From Sedimenticola sp. (GTDB lineage: Bacteria > Pseudomonadota > Gammaproteobacteria > Chromatiales > Chromatiaceae), in contig JALWMK010000070.1 of NCBI GenBank assembly GCA_027083925.1, forward strand, positions 1-54,446: 54,446 nucleotides of DNA. Direction: 5' to 3'. The first letter of the stretch is position 1. Each line of letters opens with the position of its first letter. The position numbers and the translations under genes were made by a program. Under the pieces are notes generated by a model, which was not told the DNA's origin, searched no databases, and saw nothing but the letters and a program-made list of their open reading frames with translations. Below, piece by piece: positions 15,859 to 25,300 of the stretch.

Positions 15859-17931
15859 TCACATCGATGTACAGGAAGCGAGATCGGGCTGCTGTTTGGG
15901 CGCTTGCAAAATACGGCAGCTGCTGCGGGCCGATTCCACCCACTCATTGGTTTTTTGCAAAAGATCGGGAAAAAGGATTTCGTCCGGGTCATCGGGGAAG
16001 TCACCCAGCGCCTTTTCCAGCTTTGCAAAGCTTGCTGCCAGGGCATCGTCTTTCTTCGCCAGCGATCTGGCCAGGTTGGAAGCCAGGGTTTCCGGTGTTT
16101 CATCCTTGCCTCCCGAGGCCAGCAGCAGGGCGCGACCGACAAGCTGCAGCCGGTTGCGAAGACATTCGCTTGCTTCCACATATTTCTGCTTGGCGAGAAA
16201 TGCCTGGGCCAGGGTGGATTCATACGCGGCGCTGAGGAGTAACTGGTCAGCCGGGTTTGCCTGGCTGCCTGCGCATTCGCCCATGCCGGCGGCGGTTACC
16301 CGGAATATCGTACTGTCGCCCTGATCGCGGGAGAGGAAGGGGATTTCACTCTTGCCCACTGTGGTCAGGCTTTCCAGCAGGGTATGGAAATAGCTCTTGC
16401 CCTTGCGCCTGCTCCAGGCAGGGAAGCTTTCGCCATTGCTGCGTTGGGCCAGCCAGGCCTCCCGAACCTGTCGGATTGCCGCAGGCGTACGCACTGCCGG
16501 AATATCCGGTCCGGCAACGCCCAGTTCCTCGCCACCTCCCAGCCGCAAGGCATAGGATGGCACCATCTGGCCATGATGGCGCCGCGCCTTTCCAATCAGG
16601 CCGATATCCGAAACTTCTGCGCCGGCGCAGCCATTGTGGCAGCCGTTGATACCCAGCCGCAGGCCCGGGACTGTGCCTGCCAATGACCTGGCCATGCGTC
16701 TTGATGTGGTAATGCCGAGAGGGCAGGTTTCGATGCCGGGGCAGCTGACCACGTCATCACCACCCCCGGGGAGGCCCAGTCGCAGGGCCGCCAGTTTTTC
16801 CAGGCAGGTTTCGAGGCGTGCTTCTGGCACACCCAGCAATACCAGGTTCTGCGCCTGGGTGGTGCGCAGCCTGGCGGCATCTCCATCGTCCAGGAGCCGG
16901 GCAAGCCCCCGGAGTTGTTCCGGGTTTATGGTGCCGCCCAGCAGATTTACCGGCACCACAAGACCGCTGTTGTTGTCCCAGGCCATAGAGGCCGGAACCG
17001 TCAGGCATGCGGGATTCTGCCCGTTCCAGCCCATGTCGGCCCCCAGGCTGGTGTGCCATGCCCCAATGGGGGCGCTGGAGGTATCAAAGGCGGAGCGGGT
17101 GCGAGCGAACTCGGTTTGGAATTTTTGCTGCAGTTCTTCCGCCCCGAATCGATCAATGAGGAATTTGAGGCGTGAGCGGGTTCTTCTGCTTCGGTCTGAA
17201 TACTTGTCATGCAGCACCACCACGGCTTCAATCGCCGGCAGCAAGTCAGCCTCCTTGACAAATTCCTCCAGGACAATGGCCAGGCGTGGTTTGGCGCCAA
17301 GCCCGCCACCTGCCAGAACCTTGAACCCCGGGTGGCCATCGGGGTCCTGGGTGGGGATGAACGCCAGGTCATGGGTGTTGCCCCGGGCGCAGTCCCGGGC
17401 GCAGCCGGAAAAGGCGATTTTGACCTTTCTTGGCAGGGATTGGGTAAGAGGATGATGGAGAAAATAACGGGAAACCGCTGTAGCGTAAGGCGCTACGTCC
17501 ACAAGCTCATGGGGGCAGGCGCCAGCCAGGGTGCAGGTGGTTATGTTGCGTATGGTGTTACCACCAGCTTCACGGGTGGTGACGCCATGTTGGGCCAGCA
17601 GGCGCAGCAGTGCCGGGGTGTCGTCCAGTGTGATGTGGTAGAGCTGAATGTCCTGGCGGGTGGTGATGTGTGCATCACCCATCTGCGTATAGGTTTGCAC
17701 CGCCTCTGCCAGCCCCCGCAGCTGGGTGGCATCCAGGTTGCCGCCGGGAAGCTTGGTTCGCAGCATGTACCAGCCCTCCTGGCGTTGGGCATAGATTCCC
17801 CTGAGCAGTCGCTCGCTGACAAAGCTGTGGGAGTCCAGGCTTCCCTCCTGAAAATCTGCCAGTAAGGTTTCGTAGTCATTGATATCCGAATGGTCAACAA
17901 ATGGGGTGATCTGGTTCATAGTGGTTCTCAT
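15859..17931 (-). CDS. cysI: Sulfite/nitrite reductase haemoprotein with extra C-terminal helical domain
   Basis: It reduces sulfite to sulfide (or nitrite to ammonia) with sirohaem and a 4Fe-4S cluster. The start is set at 17931, one base after the preceding stop; 17919 is an alternative. Both halves of the duplicated fold are present: TTRQDIQLYH, FSGCARDCARG, then the cluster ligands SCPGIETCPLG and NGCHNGC in the C-x5-C and C-x3-C spacing. About 130 residues beyond the usual end (from ~560) form a helix-rich domain with LLLSAAYESTLAQAFLAKQKY. This may be a HEPN-like addition. Context with cysH and cysB supports the assimilatory sulfite role. Confidence 0.88.
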   Translation of the reverse strand: MRTTMNQITPFVDHSDINDYETLLADFQEGSLDSHSFVSERLLRGIYAQRQEGWYMLRTKLPGGNLDATQLRGLAEAVQTYTQMGDAHITTRQDIQLYHITLDDTPALLRLLAQHGVTTREAGGNTIRNITTCTLAGACPHELVDVAPYATAVSRYFLHHPLTQSLPRKVKIAFSGCARDCARGNTHDLAFIPTQDPDGHPGFKVLAGGGLGAKPRLAIVLEEFVKEADLLPAIEAVVVLHDKYSDRSRRTRSRLKFLIDRFGAEELQQKFQTEFARTRSAFDTSSAPIGAWHTSLGADMGWNGQNPACLTVPASMAWDNNSGLVVPVNLLGGTINPEQLRGLARLLDDGDAARLRTTQAQNLVLLGVPEARLETCLEKLAALRLGLPGGGDDVVSCPGIETCPLGITTSRRMARSLAGTVPGLRLGINGCHNGCAGAEVSDIGLIGKARRHHGQMVPSYALRLGGGEELGVAGPDIPAVRTPAAIRQVREAWLAQRSNGESFPAWSRRKGKSYFHTLLESLTTVGKSEIPFLSRDQGDSTIFRVTAAGMGECAGSQANPADQLLLSAAYESTLAQAFLAKQKYVEASECLRNRLQLVGRALLLASGGKDETPETLASNLARSLAKKDDALAASFAKLEKALGDFPDDPDEILFPDLLQKTNEWVESARSSCRILQAPKQQPDLASCTSM

Positions 17932-17932
17932 T

Positions 17933-18274
17933 CTATATGTAGTCCAGTTCTGGAAAGCGTTCCGCCAGGTCAAGTGCCACTTCGGTTGTGGAAGCCCTGG
18001 CTTGCAGGACTTCCCGCTTGAGGCGCAGGAAGGAGTCGTAGATGTGCTCGTTGCCGCCCTTGTCCCGGACGATGAAGAAAGGCGCCCGGCTAACCTGGTG
18101 CCGGGCAGCCAGGCGCATCCCCTCGCTGTCGGGGTTGTGTGGATCTGCAGTCACGATACGGTCGATATGCTGCAGCAGTCCATCGCGCAGCAAACGCTCG
18201 TACACTTCCCCGCATTTCCGGCACGGGGCGCCATCTGCCAAAATCTTTTTCACCATGATGATGTGGGTAGTCAT
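17933..18274 (-). CDS. Thioredoxin/glutaredoxin-like protein
   Basis: A 113-residue protein whose ATG overlaps the cysH stop by four bases and is preceded by GGAGG. It has a redox motif APCRKC at ~15-20, helix and strand pattern [10 protein letters not shown], and a cis-proline segment [10 protein letters not shown], all as in thioredoxin folds. The spacing between cysH and cysI makes it a good candidate electron donor to the APS reductase, which needs thioredoxin or glutaredoxin. The specific family is not recognised; the donor role is inferred from position. Confidence 0.7.
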   Translation of the reverse strand: MTTHIIMVKKILADGAPCRKCGEVYERLLRDGLLQHIDRIVTADPHNPDSEGMRLAARHQVSRAPFFIVRDKGGNEHIYDSFLRLKREVLQARASTTEVALDLAERFPELDYI

Positions 18275-19020
18275 GCTACCTCCGCAGGCTGGGGACGGCT
18301 GGGTTCCGCGGTGGCTACATGCAGGCCGCAGTCTTTCAGGGCTTCTTCCTCCCACCACCAGCGCCCTGCGCGCTCGTGTTGATTGGGCAGGGTTGTGCGG
18401 GTGCAGGGCTCGCAGCCGATACTGATATAGCCGCGGCGGTGCAGTTCGTTGAAAGGCACGTTGTTGTTGCGGATGTACTCCCACACTTGGGCGGAAGACC
18501 AGTTGGCCAAGGGATTGAACTTCACCAGGGCGTGCTCCGGAGTGGAAAAGGCCGTGTCTTCCTGCGCCACAGGTACCGAGGCGCGAACGGGTGTCTGGTC
18601 ATGGCGCAGCCCGGTAATCCAGGCGTCCACAGTTGCCAGTTTGCGGCGCAAAGGGGCGACCTTGCGGATTGCGCAGCACTCCTTGTGCCCATCCTGATAA
18701 AAGCTGAACAAACCTTTTGTGCGTACCAGCTGCTCCAGCTCGCGGCTGTCGGGGCTGAGAAGCTCAAGCTGGATGCCATAATGGTTCCGCACTTCTTCAA
18801 GAAAACGGTAGGTTTCCGGATGCAGGCGCCCGGTATCCAGGGAAAACACTTGTATATCCTTGCGGATACGCAGGGCCATGTCGATGAGGACGATATCCTC
18901 GGCACCACTGAAAGAGATGGCGCTGCTGGGGAAATGCTCCAGTGCTACCCGGAGTATTTCGACGGGATCGTTTTGTTCCTGGTGAGTTGCCAGTTGCTCA
19001 ATGTTCAGATTCGTGTTCAT
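18271..19020 (-). CDS. cysH: Adenylyl-sulfate (APS) reductase, 4Fe-4S type
   Basis: It reduces adenylyl sulfate to sulfite using thioredoxin or glutaredoxin. The start at 19020 has GAGGT six bases upstream. The 249-residue protein shows the PP-loop [14 protein letters not shown], then [11 protein letters not shown]. It has both cysteine pairs that bind a 4Fe-4S cluster, KECCAIRK and GCEPCTR, which mark the APS-using rather than the PAPS-using type. It is the first gene of the operon with the thioredoxin-like protein and cysI, and is divergent from cysB. The catalytic C-terminal EC..H..L segment seen in many CysH proteins is not evident; the end reads DCGLHVA. Confidence 0.9.
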   Translation of the reverse strand: MNTNLNIEQLATHQEQNDPVEILRVALEHFPSSAISFSGAEDIVLIDMALRIRKDIQVFSLDTGRLHPETYRFLEEVRNHYGIQLELLSPDSRELEQLVRTKGLFSFYQDGHKECCAIRKVAPLRRKLATVDAWITGLRHDQTPVRASVPVAQEDTAFSTPEHALVKFNPLANWSSAQVWEYIRNNNVPFNELHRRGYISIGCEPCTRTTLPNQHERAGRWWWEEEALKDCGLHVATAEPSRPQPAEVA

Positions 19021-19119
19021 GGATGACCTCTGCCCGCAGGCGTTTTGAATTGATGTACCGGCGGCAAGCAACCAAGCAATGCCGTGGTGTTGTGAGCAGA
19101 CAGTAGCAAGAGATATGTG

Positions 19120-19149
19120 ATGACAAAAAATACTTTATAGGCATATAAT
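19120..19149 (+). promoter_or_regulatory. Predicted promoter of cysB
   Basis: ATGACA (19120-19125) and TATAAT (19144-19149) are 18 bases apart. Transcription would start about 100 bases before the cysB ATG. The divergent cysH promoter must lie in the same ~230-base region; no CysB site could be named by eye. Confidence 0.5.
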
Positions 19150-19253
19150 TATTCTGATGGGTTATATCCTGCCCGTTGCCGCAACGATCTCACCAATCGA
19201 ACCCCATGAGGTATCATGCCTTTTTCACTGGATGGTAATGCCGGGTCAATAAA

Positions 19254-20225
19254 ATGAAACTCCAGCAGCTTCGCTATATCCTGGAGGTCGAGCGCCGTGG
19301 CCTGAACGTGTCGGCTGCCGCCGAGGCGTTGTTTACTTCCCAGCCGGGGGTGAGCCGCCAGATCCGCGAGTTGGAGGCGGAGCTGGGGGTCAGGGTCTTC
19401 GAGCGGGCCGGAAGACAATTGACCCGGGTTACACCCGCCGGGCGCACCATCCTGGATCTGGCTGCCAAGGTTATGGGTGAGGTTGCCAACATCCAGCAGG
19501 TTGGCAGGGAATATGGTGACCCTGGACACGGGGTGCTTTCCCTGGCCACAACCCATACCCAGGCGCGGTACAGACTGCCACAGGTGATCAGGAAATTCAT
19601 TGGCCGCTATCCCGGCGTGCGGCTCAATATTCAGCAGGGTACGCCCATGCAGATTGCCCAGATGACCGTGGGTGGTGATGTGGATTGCTGCATCGCCACC
19701 GAAGCCGTAGAGCTTTTTGAAGAGCTGGTGATGCTTCCCTGCTACCGCTGGGATCGTTGCATTCTTACTCCTTGCGACCATCCTTTGCGGGAAGAGGAAA
19801 GCCTGACCCTGGAGACCCTGGCTGAGTACCCTATCATCACCTATGTGTTTGGGTTCACGGGGCGTTCTGCGCTGGATAAATCTTTCCAGAAGGTCGGGAT
19901 CACGCCCAATGTGGTGTTGACCGCCGCCGATGCCGACGTGATCAAAACCTATGTGCGTTTAGGGCTTGGCGTGGGCATTGTGGCCAAAATGGCTTATGAC
20001 CCCAGGGTTGATACCGACCTTTGCGCCCTGGATGCCGGCCATTTGTTTGAGAGCAGCGTCACCAGGTTCGGTTTGCGCCGGAATTCCATCCTGCCTGGCT
20101 ATCTGTACGATTTTATCGAACTGTTTGCTCCGCACCTGAAGCGGGAGCTGGTGGAAAAAGCGCTGTCTGCTGGCAATGCAAAGGATGTGAGCCGTTTGTT
20201 TGAGGATGTTCCCCTGTATTCGTGA
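19254..20225 (+). CDS. cysB: CysB-type LysR regulator
   Basis: A 323-residue LysR protein with an N-terminal winged helix (MKLQQLRYILEV, AAAEALFTSQPGVSRQI). The effector domain carries CysB-specific segments: ATTHTQARYRLPQVI, which binds sulfate or N-acetylserine in the family, and GFTGRSALDK. CysB-type proteins switch on sulfate assimilation under sulfur limitation. The gene is divergent from cysH, and control of the neighbouring operon is the natural inference. Length and start are normal; a TAA-GG context precedes the ATG. Confidence 0.93.
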   Translation: MKLQQLRYILEVERRGLNVSAAAEALFTSQPGVSRQIRELEAELGVRVFERAGRQLTRVTPAGRTILDLAAKVMGEVANIQQVGREYGDPGHGVLSLATTHTQARYRLPQVIRKFIGRYPGVRLNIQQGTPMQIAQMTVGGDVDCCIATEAVELFEELVMLPCYRWDRCILTPCDHPLREEESLTLETLAEYPIITYVFGFTGRSALDKSFQKVGITPNVVLTAADADVIKTYVRLGLGVGIVAKMAYDPRVDTDLCALDAGHLFESSVTRFGLRRNSILPGYLYDFIELFAPHLKRELVEKALSAGNAKDVSRLFEDVPLYS

Positions 20226-20372
20226 GGGGTTGTGGCAGAAACTCTTTTCCCTTGTGGGCAAGGTAAGCGGCCAAGGCCTTGCCGGAAGCAAAAAAACAAC
20301 AGCTTTTACCCCCTTTTGTATTGTCCCCTGATCAGCTAAGGTTGGTAGTCCTCGCAGCTTGCAGGAGACTGT

Positions 20373-23300
20373 GTGCTTTCAAACTACCTCGACAACCTGA
20401 AAATACGGCACAAGCTTCTGTTGTTGCTGATTTTCCCGTTTGCCATTCTGATGCTCTTCACCGGTTACGGGGTGGCGCAGAAATGGCATCAATGGGGCGA
20501 AGCGGGACAGATGCAGGATCTGTATGAAGCTGCCCTTGATTTTTCTGATGTTATTCATGCGTTGCAAAAGGAGCGGGGGCTTTCTGCCGGTTACCTGGGG
20601 AGTAAGGGAGGCAAGTTTCGCCAGGAGCTGGGGCAGCAGCGGATGGAAACCGACCGGCTTATCCGGGAAGCAAGGTTTTTCGATCCCCAAAGCTCTTTGC
20701 TGGAGGGTAAATTCGGCCGTATCGGGAGCGATGTGTCCAGTTTCGTTGATACGCTAGAATATTTGCCGACCCTGCGAGGTCATGTGAATGATGGCAGGGC
20801 GGAGGGCATCTTCGAGCATTACTCCACCATCATAGCCAATGCCATCAATTTGATTGAAAACATTGGAGTGATGACAGAAGATGCAGTTCTTGCCAGAAAT
20901 GACCAGATCTACGGCATCCTCCTGCGGCTTCAGGAATTTTCCAGCCGCGAGCGGGGGCTGGTCAATGTGCTGCTTTCCTCCGGAAAGATCGAGCATGCGC
21001 TGATTTCGCGGGTGATCTTTATCCTGGCAGAGCAGGATTCTCTGCGCAAACGCTTCAGGCATATTACGGCTGCGACCAACCTGGCTGCGCAAATGGAGAG
21101 CCTGCATGCTGATCCGGTCAATGTCCACATGCGGGATATGCGTGAAGCGTTATCCTCGAAGATGAAAAAACTGGATACCCTGGATCAGATGGCCTCTGTT
21201 CTAGGCTATGGCGGTCTGGTTCATCAGTTCAAGGATTATGTCATCCGCGGAAAGGAAGCCTGCAAGACTGGATTTTTGCAGCACTACGCCCAGGTGCAGG
21301 AATATCTGGATCGTTTTCTCACCCTACCCAACCTGACGGAAAGTGAGTTGGCGGATGTCGAAGTAATCAAGACCACTATTGAGAAGTACCATTTTTTTCT
21401 TCCTGTTATTGAGCAAATGCATGAGGAAGGCGCTGCTGTCAGCCAGATAGATAGCACCGTCAGGGTTGATGACGCTTCTGCCGTTGCCGCCATCGCAAGC
21501 CTGCGCGCCGGGGTGCCGGCAATAGATGCCGGTGATTGGTTTCGTTCTGCCACAAATGCCATCAATCTGCTGAAAACGGCCAGCGATACCGTCAGGCAGC
21601 AAAGCCTGCTGTACATTGAACAAAAAACCGGAAGAGCACTTTTCGCCCTGGCCAGCTATGCCTTGCTGGCTGCAGTTGTTGCACTGCTGTCGTTTTACCT
21701 GGGTGTCACCATTGCGCGGCGCCTGACCACAGGCACATTGGCAATTTCACAGGCGCTGCAGCGGGTGGAAGACAGTGGGGATTTTAGCGGCCCTATCCAG
21801 GTGTATGGCAATGATGAAATTGCAGTTATGGGTCGCTCTTTTAACAGCCTGATAGAGGAAAGACGTGCGGCAGAAAGAAAGCTGCATCTCGTGTTCAGGG
21901 TTTTTGACAGCACCGCTGACGGTATCGTGGTTACCGATTCTGAACAAAGGATTATCCTGGTGAATCGGGCGACAACCATGATTACCGGGTTTTCCGAGGA
22001 AGAGTTGGTAGGAAAAACACCGCGGGTATTGAGTTCTGGCCGTCATGATCAGGATTTTTACCAGGCCATGTGGAAGACTATCGCAGAAAAGGGATCCTGG
22101 CAGGGTGATATCTGGAATCGGCGCAAGAATGGAGAGGTCTATCCGCAGTGGCAGAACATCAGTGAGGTACGGGATGAGCAGGGGCGTTTGCTCAACTATA
22201 TTTCTGTTTTTTCCGACATCAGCAGCATTATGCAGTCCCAGGCACAACTGGAACACCTGGCCCATCATGATCCCCTGACCGGCTTGCCGAATCGCCTGCT
22301 GCTGGATCAGCATCTTGCCCAGGGACTGGAGCGGGCGTATCGCCAACATCAGCTGATGGCGGTATTGTTTCTCGATCTGGATCGTTTCAAGAACGTCAAT
22401 GACTCGCTGGGGCATCTGGCCGGGGACGCCCTCCTGAAGCAGGTTTCCCAGCGCCTGAAGCAGCTGATCCGGGCTGAGGATCTGATCGCCCGTCTGGGGG
22501 GGGACGAGTTTGCCATTGTCCTGGAATCTCCTGCGGATGCGCTGAGCGTCGGATTGGTTGCGCAAAAATGCATCGATGCGTTTACCGAACCCTTCATGAT
22601 CAATAATAGTGTTGTATATGTCAGCACCAGTATCGGTATCAGTATTTTTCCGGATGACGGCACAGAACCTGCTGACCTGATTAAGCATGCGGACACCGCT
22701 ATGTACTGCGTCAAGGAAGGCGGGAGAAACGCATTTCAATTCTACAACCGGCAGATGACCGAGCAGGCGGTGCATCGTCTGACGGTAGAGAATGAGCTGC
22801 GCGAAGCCATCAATAACGAAGACTTCATCCTCTATTACCAGCCACAGGTTTCTCTGGCCAGTGGCCGGATTGTTGGTGCAGAGGTGCTGATCCGCTGGCA
22901 GAAAGCAATGGGTGAGTTCGTTGCACCGGATACTTTTGTGCCGGTTGCAGAAGAATCCGGTCTGATCGAGTATATCGATCGCTGGGTGCTGCAGAAAGCA
23001 TGCTCAGAGGTGGTTCAATGGCAGGAAGAAGGGGTTTCTCTGGGTTTTGTGGCAGTCAATATATCCGGTTTTTCCATCGAGCATGGCCTGCTGGTCGAGA
23101 TGGTGGAAAATGCCCTGCAGCAAAGCCGGATGGATCCGCATCGTCTGGAGCTTGAAATTACAGAAGGCTATTTGATGGAGCACAAGGATGCGGCGGTGAA
23201 AACGATCGATGAGCTGCGCAAGCGTGGAGTAATGTTTTCCATTGATGATTTTGGAACCGGCTACTCCTCATTGAGCTACCTGAAAACCCTGCCGGTGAAC

Positions 23301-23564
23301 AAGCTGAAGATTGACCGTTCCTTCATACGGGATATTCAGAGCAATGAATATGACAAGGCTATCGCCATGTCAGTGATTGCATTGGGGCACAGCATCCAGA
23401 TGGAAGTGATTGCCGAAGGCGTGGAGATGGCAGGGCAGGCAGATATTCTTTCCGCATTGGGGTGTGATTCCGTCCAGGGTTACTTCTATAGCAAGCCGGT
23501 GCCGGGGGATGCCTTTATTGAACTGCTGCAAAAACAACAGGGCACCTCTATGCATTCTGTTTGA
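20373..23564 (+). CDS. NIT-HAMP-PAS-GGDEF-EAL cyclic di-GMP protein
   Basis: A GTG start with AGGAG five bases upstream. Between membrane helices at ~16-36 and ~425-445 lies a periplasmic all-helical region of the nitrate/nitrite-sensing (NIT) type, with ALQKERGLSAGYLGS and FSSRERGLVN. HAMP (~450-500), PAS (~510-630), GGDEF (~640-800) and EAL (~815-1055) follow. The GGDEF site reads GGDEF and is intact; the EAL site reads EVLIRW instead of ExLxRW but keeps the metal-site segments DDFGTGYSSL and VIAEGVE. Both synthesis and hydrolysis of cyclic di-GMP are possible. The last residues QGTSMHSV come from the left end of a family 1 element, so the original C-terminus has been replaced. Confidence 0.9.
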   Translation: MLSNYLDNLKIRHKLLLLLIFPFAILMLFTGYGVAQKWHQWGEAGQMQDLYEAALDFSDVIHALQKERGLSAGYLGSKGGKFRQELGQQRMETDRLIREARFFDPQSSLLEGKFGRIGSDVSSFVDTLEYLPTLRGHVNDGRAEGIFEHYSTIIANAINLIENIGVMTEDAVLARNDQIYGILLRLQEFSSRERGLVNVLLSSGKIEHALISRVIFILAEQDSLRKRFRHITAATNLAAQMESLHADPVNVHMRDMREALSSKMKKLDTLDQMASVLGYGGLVHQFKDYVIRGKEACKTGFLQHYAQVQEYLDRFLTLPNLTESELADVEVIKTTIEKYHFFLPVIEQMHEEGAAVSQIDSTVRVDDASAVAAIASLRAGVPAIDAGDWFRSATNAINLLKTASDTVRQQSLLYIEQKTGRALFALASYALLAAVVALLSFYLGVTIARRLTTGTLAISQALQRVEDSGDFSGPIQVYGNDEIAVMGRSFNSLIEERRAAERKLHLVFRVFDSTADGIVVTDSEQRIILVNRATTMITGFSEEELVGKTPRVLSSGRHDQDFYQAMWKTIAEKGSWQGDIWNRRKNGEVYPQWQNISEVRDEQGRLLNYISVFSDISSIMQSQAQLEHLAHHDPLTGLPNRLLLDQHLAQGLERAYRQHQLMAVLFLDLDRFKNVNDSLGHLAGDALLKQVSQRLKQLIRAEDLIARLGGDEFAIVLESPADALSVGLVAQKCIDAFTEPFMINNSVVYVSTSIGISIFPDDGTEPADLIKHADTAMYCVKEGGRNAFQFYNRQMTEQAVHRLTVENELREAINNEDFILYYQPQVSLASGRIVGAEVLIRWQKAMGEFVAPDTFVPVAEESGLIEYIDRWVLQKACSEVVQWQEEGVSLGFVAVNISGFSIEHGLLVEMVENALQQSRMDPHRLELEITEGYLMEHKDAAVKTIDELRKRGVMFSIDDFGTGYSSLSYLKTLPVNKLKIDRSFIRDIQSNEYDKAIAMSVIALGHSIQMEVIAEGVEMAGQADILSALGCDSVQGYFYSKPVPGDAFIELLQKQQGTSMHSV

Positions 23565-23682
23565 GCAGATTCGTGCATGAGGGCAGTGAGAACCAGGTGA
23601 AGATCGCAGCAAATGCCCCAGGGCAGCTTCTCTTGCGCAAGCGCAATTCACCTTGTAGCAGGCGATTTGCAAGATTTTCAAA
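23540..23682 (+). mobile_element. Family 1 element, truncated copy overlapping a gene end
   Basis: It begins GGGCACCTCTATGCATTC inside the last codons of the GGDEF-EAL gene. It then follows the left halves of the copies at 50782 (same orientation) and 53197 (opposite orientation), up to the shared TTGCAAGATTTTCAA, after which similarity ends. No right inverted end is found. The rest up to 23967 holds no gene I can support. Confidence 0.75.
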
Positions 23683-23967
23683 AAACCTGCTGGCAAGATC
23701 ACGCTCTCAGCGCTAGTCTTAGCAAGTCCTGAAAATTGCTAGACAAATCCTCCCAGGCATGATATTTATTAACGTACATGCCGCAAATGAGGTGTGTATC
23801 GTCGCAGTCCAGTCAGGGAAAACGAGACGACAGGTGGCTTCCACCAAGATGTATGGTAGGGATTTCGCTTGTAGCCCGGAGAACAGGGATCGTCTCTGAA
23901 CGCAGCGTACCTCCGTATCAATCAAAATAACAACAGCTCGGGGCGGGCATTGCGCCTGATTATTACT

Positions 23968-24651
23968 ATGGACTTATCCAGCATTCGAAAGTTCAATCGT
24001 CTCCCTAAACGGGAGATTTTTCTTCTTGCCATCGTTGCGGGGTTGTCAGTATCAGTTACTGCTCATGCGGGAATCGTGGGGAGCGCTCACGATTTCAGCG
24101 TATTTGGCTGGTCGAACGGCGAGATATGTACGGTCTGTCATACGCCCCATAATGCGATCGGTGCTGAAAGCGCCCCGCTCTGGGGGCATACGCTCTCTAC
24201 GGCAACCTATCAGGTCTATCAAAGTGTGTATTCCGCCCCCAGAGATACGATTTATGCGCAGGGGGTGATTCATTCCCCCGGGCCGGAATCAATCGTGTGC
24301 CTGTCCTGTCATGACGGCACTATTGCCGTGGATTCGTTCGGCGGCAATGTTGGGAGTTCCTATATTTCCGGGGCGAAACTGATCGGTACCGATTTGAGAG
24401 ATGACCATCCCATCGGGGTAGAGTGGTCTCATCAGGTTGTATGGAAAAATACAACAGCAAACTGCACCAAATGCCATATTGACATTCCGATGCCGTTCGA
24501 CAAAATGCCGTTGCCATTTTTTAAAGGCACTGGCGTGGCGCGCATGGAATGTTCTACCTGCCATGATCCTCACAATGGCGATTCCAATGAAATGCTGCTG
24601 AGAAAAACCAATGCAGGCTCCGGTTTGTGCCTGCACTGTCACGACCAATAA
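23968..24651 (+). CDS. Exported pentahaem c-type cytochrome (doubled CXXCH type)
   Basis: A 227-residue protein with a signal peptide ending near TAHAG and five CXXCH motifs: CTVCH, CLSCH, CTKCH, CSTCH, CLHCH. The end reads CHDPHNGDSNEMLLRKTNAG then LCLHCH, the 'doubled CXXCH' (PF09699) pattern. It is a paralogue of the tetrahaem protein at 43419 and of the N-terminal part of the dodecahaem protein at 37173, sharing HDF, EIC.VCHTPHN, CLSCHDGT.A and GTDL..DHP. It is alone on the plus strand; a TTG at 23950 is an alternative start. A periplasmic or surface electron carrier is inferred. Confidence 0.88.
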   Translation: MDLSSIRKFNRLPKREIFLLAIVAGLSVSVTAHAGIVGSAHDFSVFGWSNGEICTVCHTPHNAIGAESAPLWGHTLSTATYQVYQSVYSAPRDTIYAQGVIHSPGPESIVCLSCHDGTIAVDSFGGNVGSSYISGAKLIGTDLRDDHPIGVEWSHQVVWKNTTANCTKCHIDIPMPFDKMPLPFFKGTGVARMECSTCHDPHNGDSNEMLLRKTNAGSGLCLHCHDQ

Positions 24652-24658
24652 TAAATAA

Positions 24659-24678
24659 ACCCCTGTGTTGACAGGGGT
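24659..24678 (-). terminator. Intrinsic terminator between convergent genes
   Basis: ACCCCTGT-GTTG-ACAGGGGT gives an 8-bp stem. On the minus strand it is followed by TTTATTTATTATT, so it should end transcripts of the NrfJ-like gene. The T content on the plus side is poorer. Confidence 0.75.
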
Positions 24679-24704
24679 GATTTGTGGCGGGTGCTGAGAA
24701 ATAT

Positions 24705-25067
24705 CTACTCTTTGGCGACCTCGACGGTCTGGACAAAGAGTATGCGCGGGAATTCCCTTTTCAGCGTGTCACTGTAGAAGTTGTCCATGGAGACTCCCTG
24801 GCCATAGCGGATCTTGGCACCATCCGGCAATACCAGCTGCTGTGCGGCCAGCCAGATCTTCTGCTTTCCCTGTTGTACTTCAATATAAGTGTAGTGTTCT
24901 GTTTGTACCGTGCTGACAACAGTGCCCTCATTGACCAGATTCTTGTCGCCAGCATTTGCTGATGCATCAATGGCTTGTTGTATGGTCGGGTGCCCGTCGG
25001 GTAGTTTTTCTGCCATGGTTGGTGCGGAAAAAGCAAGCAGCAGGCTAAAGATGATGATCGTTTTCAT
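24705..25067 (-). CDS. Small periplasmic OB-fold-like protein, NrfJ-related family (copy 2)
   Basis: A 120-residue paralogue of the protein at 11653-12012. The start at 25067 has GGAG six bases upstream and begins a signal peptide (MKTIIIFSLLLAFSAPTMAE). Shared segments are LPDGHPTIQQAI, NEGTVVSTVQ, YTYIEVQQGKQKIWLA and a DTLKREFPRILFV-type end. It is the last minus-strand gene of the cytochrome block, ~230 bases after the octadecahaem gene, and is followed by a terminator. The family occurs beside c-type cytochrome genes elsewhere (hence the NrfJ name), but no function is established. Confidence 0.78.
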   Translation of the reverse strand: MKTIIIFSLLLAFSAPTMAEKLPDGHPTIQQAIDASANAGDKNLVNEGTVVSTVQTEHYTYIEVQQGKQKIWLAAQQLVLPDGAKIRYGQGVSMDNFYSDTLKREFPRILFVQTVEVAKE

Positions 25068-25300
25068 TGTCGGCTCCATCATTTTGATCATTTCGTGTAT
25101 TGCCCTGGAAAGCAAACGGGTTTGATTGCTCGTGCAGGGCGGTTTCAGGGTTAAAAATGCATGTAGTATCAGATGTTCATGGGGTCTTCTGCAAGGGTCG
25201 CCGCCATATCGTCGTTCGCCAGGGTTAACAAGCAAGAAATAACAATGAATGATGGACTCCGCTCACCATTGCCGGACCGGTCAGGAATCAGCTGATGATA

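Noticed and set aside
23719-23925. Small frame downstream of the GGDEF-EAL gene
   Set aside because: No ribosome-binding site, signal or recognisable motif.
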